Positions 55,223-63,707 of a DNA stretch of 64,000 nucleotides are shown here, one piece after another (positions within the stretch are counted from its first letter, which is position 1; the number at the start of each line of letters is the position of its first letter). Position numbers and translations under genes: made by a program. The notes below the pieces were generated by a model that was given only the letters and a program-made list of their open reading frames with translations, was not told the origin of the DNA and did not search any database. The stretch is from JASGTU01 sp963821815 (lineage in GTDB: Bacteria; Chloroflexota; Anaerolineae; Caldilineales; Caldilineaceae), in contig CAWGFG010000006.1 in NCBI GenBank assembly GCA_963821815.1, positions 1,550,001 to 1,614,000 on the forward strand. The letters run 5' to 3'.

Positions 55223-56473
55223 TCACGAATCCTCCGATACGGTTTCCTCGGCTGCCGGCTCGTCGTCCGACCTCGGATCCACAGTCTCCGCCGCTGCGTT
55301 GGTCGGTGACAGCGTCTCACGCAGAGCCGCATAGCTTCCTACCACTTCAAGATCATTTAGTGTCAGCAGCTTCGTAGATTCGGTAGGCCTCTCCGCCGGC
55401 TGGCTGGATGTGATGAGCGCACTATCCGACACGGGCGGTAACCGCTGCAGCCGAGCGTAGATCTCGCCGAGCGCTCCGCCTAGCTCGGCTTGTGACAATG
55501 TGCGGCGTATGGGCGTGTCGGACGATTCCCAGAGATCGCGCAACGCGGCGAAATCCCACTCCGCAGCAACAACGCCTTCGCTGCGCACACCGCCCATCTC
55601 CACCAGTACGCCATTGGACTTAGGCGTTAGCTCCTGTGGCGCAAAGATGGCCGACTTGCCCACGTACTGCTGATTGCGCTCTCTACTCATCATATTTGGA
55701 CCGACAAGAAAGCTTGCGGCCGCAAAAAGCTGGTTATCCTGCATACGCGCCAGTACGCCGGAACGCACCTTGTTGTACATTGCGGGGTCGAGGCATATGG
55801 CCTGGCTCACAAGCACGTCCGCACCCTGATATGTGTGCAGCCGCCCAACCTCGGGATAGAGGACATCCCCACCAATGATGATGCCGAGCCGGCCTACCTC
55901 GGTTTGGACCACATCCCACGAACTACCGGGCTGAGCCAAGTCGCCGTCGTTGGGATGAAGAACGACTTTTGCCTGCGTACCTAGCACGGCGCCGTCGCTG
56001 CCAAAGACAACCGACAGATTGCGGATTACACCGTCCAACGGGTCCGGCAGATAGCAACTGGGTCCCACAATCGTCACGGCAAATTCCTGCGCCAATTCGG
56101 CGTAGACTTCTACATATCGATTCCATAGTTCCGCAGCCGACACGTCCAGCAAGCCTGCTATGCTTCGACGCAGATTGCTACGGATATATTTTGCGGCAGT
56201 GCCCGAGAACGCGCCTACCAACTGTTGCCAAGCATTCGCATCGCGGCGACTGCCTCGATCAGCGCGTTTCAGCAGATTTGTCCCCAAATCGTCGAGCATA
56301 GTCACCGCAATCATCAGCCCGCCCAACTCGGGGAAAACAACTAACTTGGCACGCTTTTTTTCAGTCACACGCAGGAACCGCTGCAGGCTTGCATAATACT
56401 CGTCCAGAGACGCCGGCAAGAACACTCTTTGTTGCACACATGCAACGGTCAATTGTTCTTTAGCGGTCGGCAT
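55223..56473 (-). CDS. Nitrilase-superfamily-like protein lacking the catalytic Cys
   Basis: A protein of about 416 residues with a carbon-nitrogen hydrolase fold: FPEL (E49), AKVVLHP (K169) and GRLGIIIGGDVLYPEVGRL. The position of the nucleophilic Cys in the usual I-C-x-D motif is G201 (I-G-G-D), so the Glu-Lys-Cys triad is broken. An insert of about 40 residues follows residue 60, and the C-terminal 80 residues are an acidic, unrecognised extension. GAGGAA supports the ATG at 56473. It lies upstream of the lys promoter on the same strand and might read through. A binding or regulatory role is possible. Confidence 0.8.
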   Translation of the reverse strand: MPTAKEQLTVACVQQRVFLPASLDEYYASLQRFLRVTEKKRAKLVVFPELGGLMIAVTMLDDLGTNLLKRADRGSRRDANAWQQLVGAFSGTAAKYIRSNLRRSIAGLLDVSAAELWNRYVEVYAELAQEFAVTIVGPSCYLPDPLDGVIRNLSVVFGSDGAVLGTQAKVVLHPNDGDLAQPGSSWDVVQTEVGRLGIIIGGDVLYPEVGRLHTYQGADVLVSQAICLDPAMYNKVRSGVLARMQDNQLFAAASFLVGPNMMSRERNQQYVGKSAIFAPQELTPKSNGVLVEMGGVRSEGVVAAEWDFAALRDLWESSDTPIRRTLSQAELGGALGEIYARLQRLPPVSDSALITSSQPAERPTESTKLLTLNDLEVVGSYAALRETLSPTNAAAETVDPRSDDEPAAEETVSEDS

Positions 56474-56598
56474 TGGTTCCTCGTGTCGGGTTTCTAAGTC
56501 TGCAACAGGTCCGATTTGGATGCACACTCACGGAGGTGCAATTACACGCAGTCTACCACATGCCGAAAATGCATAATAACGTTTCTGCGCGTGATAAT

Positions 56599-56628
56599 TT
56601 GACCACTGAGCCCTCTCCCTGCTATACT
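56599..56628 (+). promoter_or_regulatory. Promoter of tRNA-Glu(UUC)
   Basis: TTGACC (56599-56604), an 18-base spacer and TATACT (56623-56628), about 30 bases before the tRNA. Confidence 0.75.
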
Positions 56629-56657
56629 CGTCCGGCAGTAGACAGATGGATTCGCAT

Positions 56658-56733
56658 GCCCCCATCGTCTAGAGGACTAGGACTCAGGCCTTTCAAGCCT
56701 GTGACAGGGGTTCGAATCCCCTTGGGGGCACCA
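56658..56733 (+). tRNA. tRNA-Glu (anticodon UUC)
   Basis: A full cloverleaf of 76 bases. The acceptor GCCCCCA pairs with TGGGGGC. The anticodon arm is CAGGC/GCCTG with loop CTTTCAA, giving UUC. The T-arm is AGGGG-TTCGAAT-CCCCT, and the 3' CCA is encoded. It has its own promoter and terminator. Confidence 0.97.
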
Positions 56734-56753
56734 TCTGAATACGAGTAAGGCAG

Positions 56754-56785
56754 ACGGGGAGGTCCTAGTGCTTCCCCGTTTTTTT
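56754..56785 (+). terminator. Terminator of tRNA-Glu(UUC)
   Basis: ACGGGGAAG-like arms (ACGGGGAG with CTTCCCCGT) close a short loop and are followed by seven T. Confidence 0.9.
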
Positions 56786-56907
56786 GCATGGGCAAAGCCG
56801 GGCACTAATTCCAGCATATGTGGCGTATACAATACAGTGTTGCTGTATCTCTGCACTAATGACATGCTGGAAAGTGAACCTCATTTCCAGTAGAGCATAG
56901 ATTCCAC

Positions 56908-57684
56908 GTGAATGATCGAAGCCGAATTAGCAAAACGCACGTCATTGTCCTTCGCCGCCGAAATTTTGGAGAAGCGGATCGGATTCTGACGGTGTACACG
57001 CCGGATCGCGGCAAACAAGAAATCATTGCCCGCGGAATCCGCAAGACCACGAGCCGCAAAGCCGGTCACATGGAAGTGTTCGCTCATGCTTCCATTCTGA
57101 CGGCAAAAGGTCGCACTTGGGATATCGTCACAGAAGCGTCCACGGTAGAATCATATCGTTATCTGCGGCAGGACTTGGACCAGATCAGTCGTGCCAACTA
57201 CGTCTGTGAGTTATTGGACCGTTTCACAGAAATGGATGACGACAATCGCCCGCTGTGGGATCTCTTAACGGGTATGCTGCGTACGCTTGACAGTATCGCA
57301 GAAGGGTCCGATATAGACGCCAATCTGCTGTTGCGCTGGTTCGAGCTGCGCCTGCTGAACCTGACTGGTTTCCAACCGCAGCTCTTCAACTGCATTCAAT
57401 GCGGCGCCGAGATACAACCGGAACGCAACTCGATTGATCTGCAGGCGGGCGGTGTGCTTTGCCCAACTTGCGGACCGCGGTTTCCTGCTGCCGAGGCGGT
57501 TACGATTGAGGTTTTGAAGGTTATGCGGCATCTGCAACGCAGCAATTGGGACGACGTAAGCCGTCTGAGACTCGACGAATATTTGTTGCGCTCGGTAGAA
57601 AGCTTGCTTCAACGGTATCTGGTCATCGTGTTAGAGCGGCGTCTGGTTTCTGTCGACTTCATCCATCGCCTGCGATCGCTATAA
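56908..57684 (+). CDS. recO: DNA repair protein RecO
   Basis: A protein of 258 residues that helps load RecA at gaps within the RecFOR pathway. The N-terminal OB fold has THVIVLRRRNFGEADRILTVYTPDRGKQE and ARGIRKTTSRKAGHMEVF. The helical domain has four zinc-ligand Cys, in FNCIQCGAEI and GVLCPTCGP. The start is a GTG with only a weak GAG upstream, but the family N-terminus begins within a few residues of it. It is followed by a MazG-like gene and lexA. Confidence 0.94.
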   Translation: MNDRSRISKTHVIVLRRRNFGEADRILTVYTPDRGKQEIIARGIRKTTSRKAGHMEVFAHASILTAKGRTWDIVTEASTVESYRYLRQDLDQISRANYVCELLDRFTEMDDDNRPLWDLLTGMLRTLDSIAEGSDIDANLLLRWFELRLLNLTGFQPQLFNCIQCGAEIQPERNSIDLQAGGVLCPTCGPRFPAAEAVTIEVLKVMRHLQRSNWDDVSRLRLDEYLLRSVESLLQRYLVIVLERRLVSVDFIHRLRSL

Positions 57685-57725
57685 TAACCATAGTCAGCCA
57701 AGTTCCGAAGCGGAGATTCCTACCT

Positions 57726-58115
57726 ATGCATATTCGAGAATACCAGGACTGGTTGCTGAAATGGGACCAAGCAAGAGACTGGGACCGCGTGTTGCCCAGC
57801 CACACGCTACTTCACGCTATGGAAGAACTGGGCGAGGTCAGCCGTCTGGTTCAGGTATGGGAAGGGTACCGCGAGATCGGCTCGCAGACTCCCGAACAGA
57901 CGCGCGATGATCTTGCGTTGGAGTTGAGCGACCTGCAGGTAATGCTCTTTAAGATCGCCTATACGTGTGGTATCGACATGGAAAGCGCCATGATACGCGG
58001 CCAGGCGAAAGCCGATTCACGGTTCCCGAACTCGTCAGAGGGCTATAAGGACCGCGCCGACTATTGGCAGCGCTTCCGTGACTACGTGGCTGCTCACGAC
58101 CTCGATTCCGATTAG
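57726..58115 (+). CDS. MazG-like nucleotide pyrophosphohydrolase
   Basis: A protein of 129 residues with the all-alpha MazG/dUTPase-2 fold. HAMEELGEVSRLV supplies the first metal-binding E-E-x-x-E, and LALELSDLQVMLFKIA the second E-x-x-D. Members hydrolyse (d)NTPs to monophosphates for nucleotide pool cleaning. The frame runs back to 57546 inside recO, but GGAG upstream of ATG 57726 and the family start fix the gene. It lies 41 bases after recO and probably shares its transcript. Confidence 0.88.
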   Translation: MHIREYQDWLLKWDQARDWDRVLPSHTLLHAMEELGEVSRLVQVWEGYREIGSQTPEQTRDDLALELSDLQVMLFKIAYTCGIDMESAMIRGQAKADSRFPNSSEGYKDRADYWQRFRDYVAAHDLDSD

Positions 58116-58305
58116 TCATTACTGGTCTATACTTGATATGGGCTGACCAATAGTCGTAAGAATATGGCGACATCTCCCTCTACTTCCTTCAGCCTGCACG
58201 GTAGCGAAGGTATCTGAGCCAGCGCCTGAAAGTGTTCGAATCCAGCTTACTAGAAGGCATTTCGGTATAATCGGCTGAGAACGCAGAACAAACGTGCGTT
58301 TTGTG

Positions 58306-58334
58306 TTGACACCGCACATATGTTCGTGTATACT
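58306..58334 (+). promoter_or_regulatory. lexA promoter
   Basis: TTGACA (58306-58311), a 17-base spacer and TATACT (58329-58334), a near-perfect sigma-70-type promoter about 107 bases before the lexA ATG. Confidence 0.88.
58313..58326. promoter_or_regulatory. SOS (LexA) box in the lexA promoter spacer
   Basis: CGCACATATGTTCG differs by one base from the Bacillus/actinobacterial-type consensus CGAACATATGTTCG. It lies wholly between the -35 and -10, where bound LexA would block RNA polymerase. Confidence 0.75.
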
Positions 58335-58347
58335 AAACAAAAGTCGG

Positions 58348-58361
58348 CAAACAAACGTTCT
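58348..58361. promoter_or_regulatory. Second, weaker LexA-box-like site
   Basis: CAAACAAACGTTCT matches CGAAC-N4-GTTCG at 8 of the 10 fixed positions and lies 14 bases after the -10. Confidence 0.45.
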
Positions 58362-58389
58362 ATATTTGGGATATTTGGGATATCTTGGG
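58362..58389 (+). repeat. Short tandem repeats in the lexA leader
   Basis: ATATTTGGG, ATATTTGGG and ATATCTTGGG occur head to tail. They lie in the transcribed leader, between the second LexA-like site and the start codon. Function is unknown. Confidence 0.7.
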
Positions 58390-58440
58390 ATAACGACAGC
58401 CAACTTCGAAACGCGCCGGAATACCACGAAGGGTATCGTC

Positions 58441-59160
58441 ATGAGCAACCTCTCTGAACGCCAGCAGAAAATTATCCAATTTATTATCGATTTCGTCGAC
58501 AAGAATGAGTTTCCGCCAACGATTCGGGAAATCGGAGAAAAGGTTGGGATATCCTCCACTTCTGTCGTCAATTACAATTTGGCCAAACTGGAAGATATAG
58601 GCCTCATTAGCCGTCGCAGAGAAGTTAGTCGCGGATTGAGTTTGAACTGGGATCAGATCGACTCGTTCGAAGAGACGCTGCTCGTACATCGGAAATCAAC
58701 TTCCACCTTTGCCTCTCGCGCGATGAACGCGCTTGCCTACGCTGAATCGTTGATTCGTATCCCGGTGCTTGGTTCCATCGCAGCCGGCGAGCCCATCCAG
58801 GTGAATCCCGATTCGCCCAACACAACCGACGACTGGGTCGAATTACCGCAAGGTGTATTCCAGAACGATGATGCGCTTTTCGCCTTGCGCGTAAAAGGTG
58901 ATTCCATGATTGACGCCAGCGTGTTGGACGGTGACGTGGTCATCCTGCGCCATCAGGAATCTGCCGACAACGGTGACATGGTCGCAGCGTGGATCGAAGG
59001 CGACGAGGAAACGACATTAAAGTACCTCTATCGGGAAGGCGCCAATGTTCGCCTCCAGCCGGCAAACCCAAACCCGGTCTATCAGCCGATTGTCCGTCCT
59101 GCTGAAAAAGTACGCATCAACGGCAAAGTCGTCTCCGTATTGCGATTGCTCGACCAGTAA
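58441..59160 (+). CDS. lexA: LexA repressor
   Basis: A protein of 239 residues that represses SOS genes and cleaves itself when RecA is activated. The N-terminal winged helix contains FPPTIREIGEKVGISSTSVVNYNLAKLEDIGLI. The cleavage site is A115-G116 in GSIAAGEP. The catalytic dyad is S155 (VKGDSMIDA) and K194 (TTLKYLY). A linker of about 35 residues between the domains is longer than in E. coli LexA. AAGGG at 58429-58433 selects ATG 58441, although the frame runs open to 58294 through the promoter. Confidence 0.97.
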   Translation: MSNLSERQQKIIQFIIDFVDKNEFPPTIREIGEKVGISSTSVVNYNLAKLEDIGLISRRREVSRGLSLNWDQIDSFEETLLVHRKSTSTFASRAMNALAYAESLIRIPVLGSIAAGEPIQVNPDSPNTTDDWVELPQGVFQNDDALFALRVKGDSMIDASVLDGDVVILRHQESADNGDMVAAWIEGDEETTLKYLYREGANVRLQPANPNPVYQPIVRPAEKVRINGKVVSVLRLLDQ

Positions 59161-59194
59161 GGTTTGACGTTCAACACGATATCTGTTCTCGATA

Positions 59195-59914
59195 TCATCG
59201 TAGCCTAGCCAGGATCTGCCGGGCTTTCTGCCATTCCTCTGGTGTGTTGATATTTGTCAATGACTGTAAGCTGGGGTCAAACGGTCGCATCTCCTCCTCT
59301 GTCACGTAGCGCACATTCAACGCCGGCAGAATATCCAGCAGTTTGTAGTTTTTCAACACCATTTGCCTGCGTAGTACTGGCAGCACCCTTAAGTGATAAA
59401 GCGAATGCAGCATCTGCGGATATCCGTGTACGAGCGGCGCTACAACGTCCCAACGCTGCGCCTGTCGACCGTCATCGTCATGCAGGTAACGCAGCATAAG
59501 CTGAAATAGAGCCGGGTTGACAAAAGGCATATCGCATGCGACGACAATTGCCCAATTGGTACAGAACGACAATCCGGTAGCCAATCCGCCTAACGAGCCA
59601 GTTCCAGGCCATAGGTCATGCACCGCCCGTATATCCACCTTTTGAGTCAGGTCGCGATCATTGAGGACAGCGGCGCTAACTGTGTCGTGGTTAGCGACCA
59701 CAATTACGTTGCCGTGGTTCGATTCAGATTCTATGAGCGGTTGCAGTCGCTTGATGATATGGGCAATCAGTGGTCGTCCTGATGGCGGAACGGGCAACAA
59801 CGCCTTGTGTACGCCGCCCATGCGTCTGCTATCGCCGCCGGCGATCACGACTAACTGAACCTTATCAGGAACTTTGCTCTCGCTCGGCTTCACATTCGTA
59901 ACCTTGTGTGCCAA
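59195..59914 (-). CDS. mobA: MobA-like molybdenum cofactor nucleotidyltransferase
   Basis: A protein of 239 residues with the MobA fold. The signature is VVIAGGDSRRMGGVHKALLPV, followed by DLWPGTGSLGGLATGL and the metal-binding VVACDMPFVNP. It would add GMP (or CMP) to molybdopterin; related sugar-phosphate nucleotidyltransferases are less likely given the motif. The frame starts at TTG 59914 with no clear Shine-Dalgarno, and a GTG nine codons in is an alternative. No other molybdenum-cofactor genes are in the window. It is convergent with lexA. Confidence 0.85.
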   Translation of the reverse strand: MAHKVTNVKPSESKVPDKVQLVVIAGGDSRRMGGVHKALLPVPPSGRPLIAHIIKRLQPLIESESNHGNVIVVANHDTVSAAVLNDRDLTQKVDIRAVHDLWPGTGSLGGLATGLSFCTNWAIVVACDMPFVNPALFQLMLRYLHDDDGRQAQRWDVVAPLVHGYPQMLHSLYHLRVLPVLRRQMVLKNYKLLDILPALNVRYVTEEEMRPFDPSLQSLTNINTPEEWQKARQILARLR

Positions 59915-59924
59915 TTAACGTCAA

Positions 59925-59958
59925 TTAGGCGAGCACCGCATTGAGCGGACTCGCCTAA
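59925..59958 (-). terminator. Stem-loop after acpP
   Basis: TTAGGCGAG pairs with CTCGCCTAA across a 16-base spacer, between the acpP stop and the mobA start. Its U tract is poor, so it may only partly separate acpP from mobA. Confidence 0.55.
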
Positions 59959-60016
59959 TAAATGACAATCATTTTAGCTATCAGCCAATACGGCCAGTAG
60001 CCGTGTGTGTTTCTGC

Positions 60017-60253
60017 TTAGTTGGCGCCCAAGAACTTGACTGCGTCGCCCACTGTTTCGATCTGCTGCGCCTGTTCGTCGCTGATTTCGCCGCCGAACTC
60101 TTCTTCGAATGCCATAATGAGTTCGACGAGGTCAAGGCTATCCGCCTCAAGGTCGTCACGGAAGCTAGCCTGCATCGTTACCTCTTCCGGCTCCACACCC
60201 AGCTGCTCAACGATAATCGCCTGGACACGCTCAAAAGTATCTTGTTCTGCCAT
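60017..60253 (-). CDS. acpP: Acyl carrier protein
   Basis: An acidic four-helix carrier of 78 residues for fatty acid synthesis. The phosphopantetheine Ser is in EADSLDLVELIMAFEEEF, the classic DSL motif. The flanking helices (DTFERVQAIIVEQLGV; ISDEQAQQIETVGDAVKFL) match AcpP. AGGAGA lies about 10 bases before the ATG. It is the only fatty-acid synthesis gene here, though plsC at 62818 uses acyl-ACP or acyl-CoA. Confidence 0.96.
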   Translation of the reverse strand: MAEQDTFERVQAIIVEQLGVEPEEVTMQASFRDDLEADSLDLVELIMAFEEEFGGEISDEQAQQIETVGDAVKFLGAN

Positions 60254-60382
60254 TTGAATTTGCTCTCCTAAATTGCTTATGTGAAGAATTGCTCTTCCTG
60301 ATAATTAACACGCCAAAATAATACACGCGCGAGAGGATACGCGATAGACACATAATTTTCCATTCTCCGAAACCCATGCGCC

Positions 60383-60411
60383 ATTGTATGCAGTGTCGTT
60401 CAGACTGTCAA
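60383..60411 (-). promoter_or_regulatory. acpP promoter
   Basis: On the minus strand TTGACA (60411-60406), a 17-base spacer and TACAAT (60388-60383), with a leader of about 120 bases. The remaining sequence to 60608 must hold the plus-strand promoter of the lipoprotein, but none is convincing. Confidence 0.8.
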
Positions 60412-60608
60412 AATCCGAGGATTACTCTGGGAAATTGGCTGTAGTATGAAGACACCAACTATGACAACACGACGCCCGCTTATAAGTTGCGGTTGAATTC
60501 ACTTCTATCACACATGTTTATTATCAGCGAATTCGGGTCAGTAGACGGTTTCTGACATGATAGAGCCGTCCGCTTCCTGAATTTGCGCGATCATCGTATG
60601 CTTCACCT

Positions 60609-61844
60609 ATGCGATGTTTCATTGCCTGCACAATACATCACTTCGCACTTCTGTTCATAGTTGCCATTGCGTTGATCGCGTGCGCACCGAGTGTCATGCC
60701 GGACAAACACGTACTCAGTGAAGACTCAACCTGTGCGAAATACCCATCCTTGGACGATTACTGGAATGGTACCGCGGATATTGTAATGACCGACGGTGAT
60801 ACCGGCTTGCCCATGGGTGAGTCGGACACGGTCCTACTGCCCGATGGCAAATTCCGCTCATACGTGCATGCCAGTTTCCAATCTGCGGGTGTGATGGATA
60901 GTTGCGGCGATCCTGTAGACTTCCCAGGTTGTGTGATCACTTTCGAGAGCAAAGATGGCGGACACACATTCACGGCGACTACGAATGAGGATACCGTGCC
61001 GACCTGCCTCATTCCCTGCAATTCCTGTCCGTGCGATTCGAAGCGGGATCATATTGACCAGCAGCAATATCCACGTGTATCGCGTGTCAACGATCGCGGC
61101 GAAAATGCGTGGCTCATGGTCTATGAATACCGGGGATCAACGTTTCTGCGTACATCGACAGACGGTCTCACATGGTCGGACGCGCAGCAACTGCCGAACA
61201 CCGGCGTCTGGCAGACCTGGCTGATGCCCTGTTCTCCGGAAGAGCTCATCGGTGAGCATCCGTTTGCGCCACGGCAATATGACTGTTTGGTAGGAGCACC
61301 TCCCGGGCTGCTCATTACAACCGAAGCTTCGCACGATTACGCAACTGAGAATGGTCCGTACGATGTCTACATTTTTGTCGGTCAAGGGCAGAACCCGGGC
61401 AGCTTGGGTTGCTTCGTGGCGTCTCTCGGAAGCCAAGTTTCGCTCTTTCGCAAGTGCAACAGCAATCCGCTGTTCACCGGGGCGAAAGCGTACGGAGAAT
61501 CGGCCGAACCGAGTGCACAGGCCAACGCGAATTTCGATTTCCGCACGATTAGCTCAGCCGATCTGGTACGCGTGGACGACCGTCTCTATCTGTTCTACGA
61601 GGGTGTACGCGGCCCTTCAGAAGGCGAAGATGGTGACACGCAGTTTGCATTAGGTCTGGCGCGTAGCTTGGATGACTCAGTCGATGGTCAGTGGGAAACT
61701 TTCCCGTACAATCCTATCCTTGTCGACCTGCCCGGTAATGTGGGTGTGGGCCATGCAGACGTCGTCATCGACCACGGACGCACGATCCTGTATACATCTG
61801 TGGATGGCGAAAAGAGAAGTCGATTCGAACTGGTATGGAAGTGA
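60609..61844 (+). CDS. Propeller-type lipoprotein (sialidase/glycosidase-like fold)
   Basis: A protein of 411 residues with a lipoprotein signal ending at ALIAC (lipobox). The mature part looks like a beta-propeller resembling sialidase or GH43-type proteins. It has repeated Asp-box-like segments (SKDGGHTFTATT; STDGLTWSDAQQL), YLFYEGVRGPSEG and QFALGLARSLDD. A Cys-rich stretch (CLIPCNSCPCDS) near residue 140 may form disulfides. It could bind or cleave glycans outside the membrane, but no catalytic set is certain. No Shine-Dalgarno is seen before the ATG. Confidence 0.75.
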   Translation: MRCFIACTIHHFALLFIVAIALIACAPSVMPDKHVLSEDSTCAKYPSLDDYWNGTADIVMTDGDTGLPMGESDTVLLPDGKFRSYVHASFQSAGVMDSCGDPVDFPGCVITFESKDGGHTFTATTNEDTVPTCLIPCNSCPCDSKRDHIDQQQYPRVSRVNDRGENAWLMVYEYRGSTFLRTSTDGLTWSDAQQLPNTGVWQTWLMPCSPEELIGEHPFAPRQYDCLVGAPPGLLITTEASHDYATENGPYDVYIFVGQGQNPGSLGCFVASLGSQVSLFRKCNSNPLFTGAKAYGESAEPSAQANANFDFRTISSADLVRVDDRLYLFYEGVRGPSEGEDGDTQFALGLARSLDDSVDGQWETFPYNPILVDLPGNVGVGHADVVIDHGRTILYTSVDGEKRSRFELVWK

Positions 61845-61889
61845 TTCCCAATAGATGCAATCGTAATGAGTTGCATGCCCGGTAGCCGC

Positions 61890-62411
61890 CTAGTCAGCAT
61901 CCTCCTTTTGTCTATAACGAAAATCGCAGTATGCAGCGCCTTCCATAATTGTCTGCGTTCGCGTCAATTCGATCTCACTGTTGAAACCTTTGATCAATGC
62001 ATAGTCTCGATTGCAGGAGAGGACAGCCCCTAGTTCAGGGATTCCCAAGGCACGGTAGAGTTCCGCATAGCGGCATCTCGTCACGTCAAAGGAAAGTACC
62101 TTCTCATCAAATTCCTGCACATCGATCTCAAGTGCGCCGTCTTTGGTCCAATACTTCAACGAGTCACTGAATGCCGCTAGTGAGGCGTCGTCCATGGACT
62201 GCGCCATCTGACTTCCTTGTTCGCGAGCAATTGCAATAATCTGATGGCGCAGAATTTCGCGGACTCGCTCGCTACCGAATTCCGCCTCGAACGCGGTAAC
62301 AATCGGCGCAAGAATACGCGCCTCGACCTCACGCCGTGTCAATACTCCAATCCGCTCGTTCAGCGTATCCGGTAACTGCTCTTGTTGCATATTCGCTTTC
62401 CTATCGTCCAT
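61890..62411 (-). CDS. L-2-amino-thiazoline-4-carboxylic acid hydrolase-family protein
   Basis: A protein of about 173 residues ending with the family block YRALGIPELGAVLSCNRDYALIKGF, then EIELTRTQTIMEGAAYCDFRYR. The conserved Cys in LSCNRD and YCDFRY match the ATC hydrolase family, whose founding member opens the thiazoline ring on the way to cysteine. Many homologues have other or unknown roles. GGAGAGGAG favours ATG 62411; ATG 62474 is also in frame. It stands alone and converges on the lipoprotein gene. Confidence 0.82.
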   Translation of the reverse strand: MDDRKANMQQEQLPDTLNERIGVLTRREVEARILAPIVTAFEAEFGSERVREILRHQIIAIAREQGSQMAQSMDDASLAAFSDSLKYWTKDGALEIDVQEFDEKVLSFDVTRCRYAELYRALGIPELGAVLSCNRDYALIKGFNSEIELTRTQTIMEGAAYCDFRYRQKEDAD

Positions 62412-62817
62412 TCCTGATTTCTCCTCTCCTATTACCTCCTGTGGCCGATCATTCAATCGATACTCAATATTCATAGTACTCTGGTTACTCGATGCTTGGG
62501 GTATCTTCTGAGGCACTGCATCGACACATGACTCGCGCAACCTTCTCTACAGAGCCTTCGTACTGTTTAATTGCATTGACCAGGTGCGGCTAAACGGTTC
62601 TGGATCATCCCATTGATTTCTTGGAACTTGTCCCCATGGTGTAACATTCTGTTAACTATTGTGATCTATCGTAGCTGAAGACGAGCACGCTGCATAGTCT
62701 ACACCTTGCCGTAGATGCGGTACGAACAATGAGACGGTGTGTTCTGGTATAACGTCTCTCGTATTCAAAGTGCCGCCGCGAAACAGTCAAAGAGATCACA
62801 GAAATCGAGGATAGGCG

Positions 62818-63558
62818 ATGAACTTCATCTTTCGCACCGTCGTTCGGCCCGTGGTCCTGTTTTTTTTCCGAATCATCAGCTATATACTGCTGGACATTCG
62901 GGTGGATGGCCATGAAAACGTTCAGCACAACTCCCAGCCGATGATTCTGATTGCGAACCATTTTAGTTGGTTCGATGCGCCTCTTCTGGCCATCTGCCTT
63001 CCTTTCGCGCCTGCATTCGTCGTCGCTACGGAGTCTCAACGGCACTGGTGGTTTAAGGCGTTCGTCGTTGTTTTCAATGGTATACCGATCTGGCGCGGTC
63101 AGGTTGACAGAGATGCGTTCAACAAGTCGATGGATGCGCTGAAACACGGATACGTGGTCGGCATCTTTCCTGAAGGCGGAATGGAGCCCGAGTACGCTGA
63201 ACTGCGCGAGAGGGGCATCCAAGTCAGCAGTTATGTTCCGGGTCGTCGCCGGCCTATATTGGCTAAACCAAAGACTGGGCCTGCGTGGTTGGCGATCAAG
63301 GCGAACTCCGCCATTCTGCCCGTCGGCTTACTAGGCACAGAACGCGTATATCGCAATATGCTTCGTTTCCGACGAACGCCAGTCACCGTACGAATTGGTC
63401 AGCCGTTTGGACCGCTAATCATCGATCCCACGCTGCGCGGCAAAGCCCGGCGACAGCGTTTGGACGAATTAGCCGATCTCATGATGCAGCAGATTGCGGC
63501 GTTGTTTCCGCCTGAAAGCCGCGGCCCCTACAGCAACATGGAACTTGAAATGCTGTAG
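62818..63558 (+). CDS. plsC: 1-acyl-sn-glycerol-3-phosphate acyltransferase-like protein
   Basis: A PlsC-family acyltransferase of 246 residues. An N-terminal membrane segment (VVLFFFRIISYILLDI) precedes the catalytic NHFSWFDAP (the H-x4-D motif). Then come VFNGIPIWRGQVDRDAF (substrate-binding block) and GIFPEGGMEPEY. It would acylate lysophosphatidic acid to phosphatidic acid in phospholipid synthesis. GAGG lies just before the ATG. The 277-base gap upstream has no recognised gene. Confidence 0.9.
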   Translation: MNFIFRTVVRPVVLFFFRIISYILLDIRVDGHENVQHNSQPMILIANHFSWFDAPLLAICLPFAPAFVVATESQRHWWFKAFVVVFNGIPIWRGQVDRDAFNKSMDALKHGYVVGIFPEGGMEPEYAELRERGIQVSSYVPGRRRPILAKPKTGPAWLAIKANSAILPVGLLGTERVYRNMLRFRRTPVTVRIGQPFGPLIIDPTLRGKARRQRLDELADLMMQQIAALFPPESRGPYSNMELEML

Positions 63559-63707
63559 AATAGGCAGTCACATGGCGCACATAACTGCACTTAAAAAGGT
63601 TTGATCGCTCCCTAAACACAGCCTGCCCACAATGGGCGCCCCTGTAATTATCCGCATTCTGCTGCGCTACCACATGCAGCAACTAGAAAGACGTCTAGGA
63701 GTCAACA

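Noticed and set aside
58294..58440. N-terminal extension of lexA from the longer open frame
   Set aside because: It would run through the promoter and SOS box, and its residues are only the translated tandem repeats (YLGYLGYLG).
62656..63222. 188-codon minus-strand open frame
   Set aside because: It lies antisense to plsC, whose catalytic motifs are clear, and its translation matches no family.
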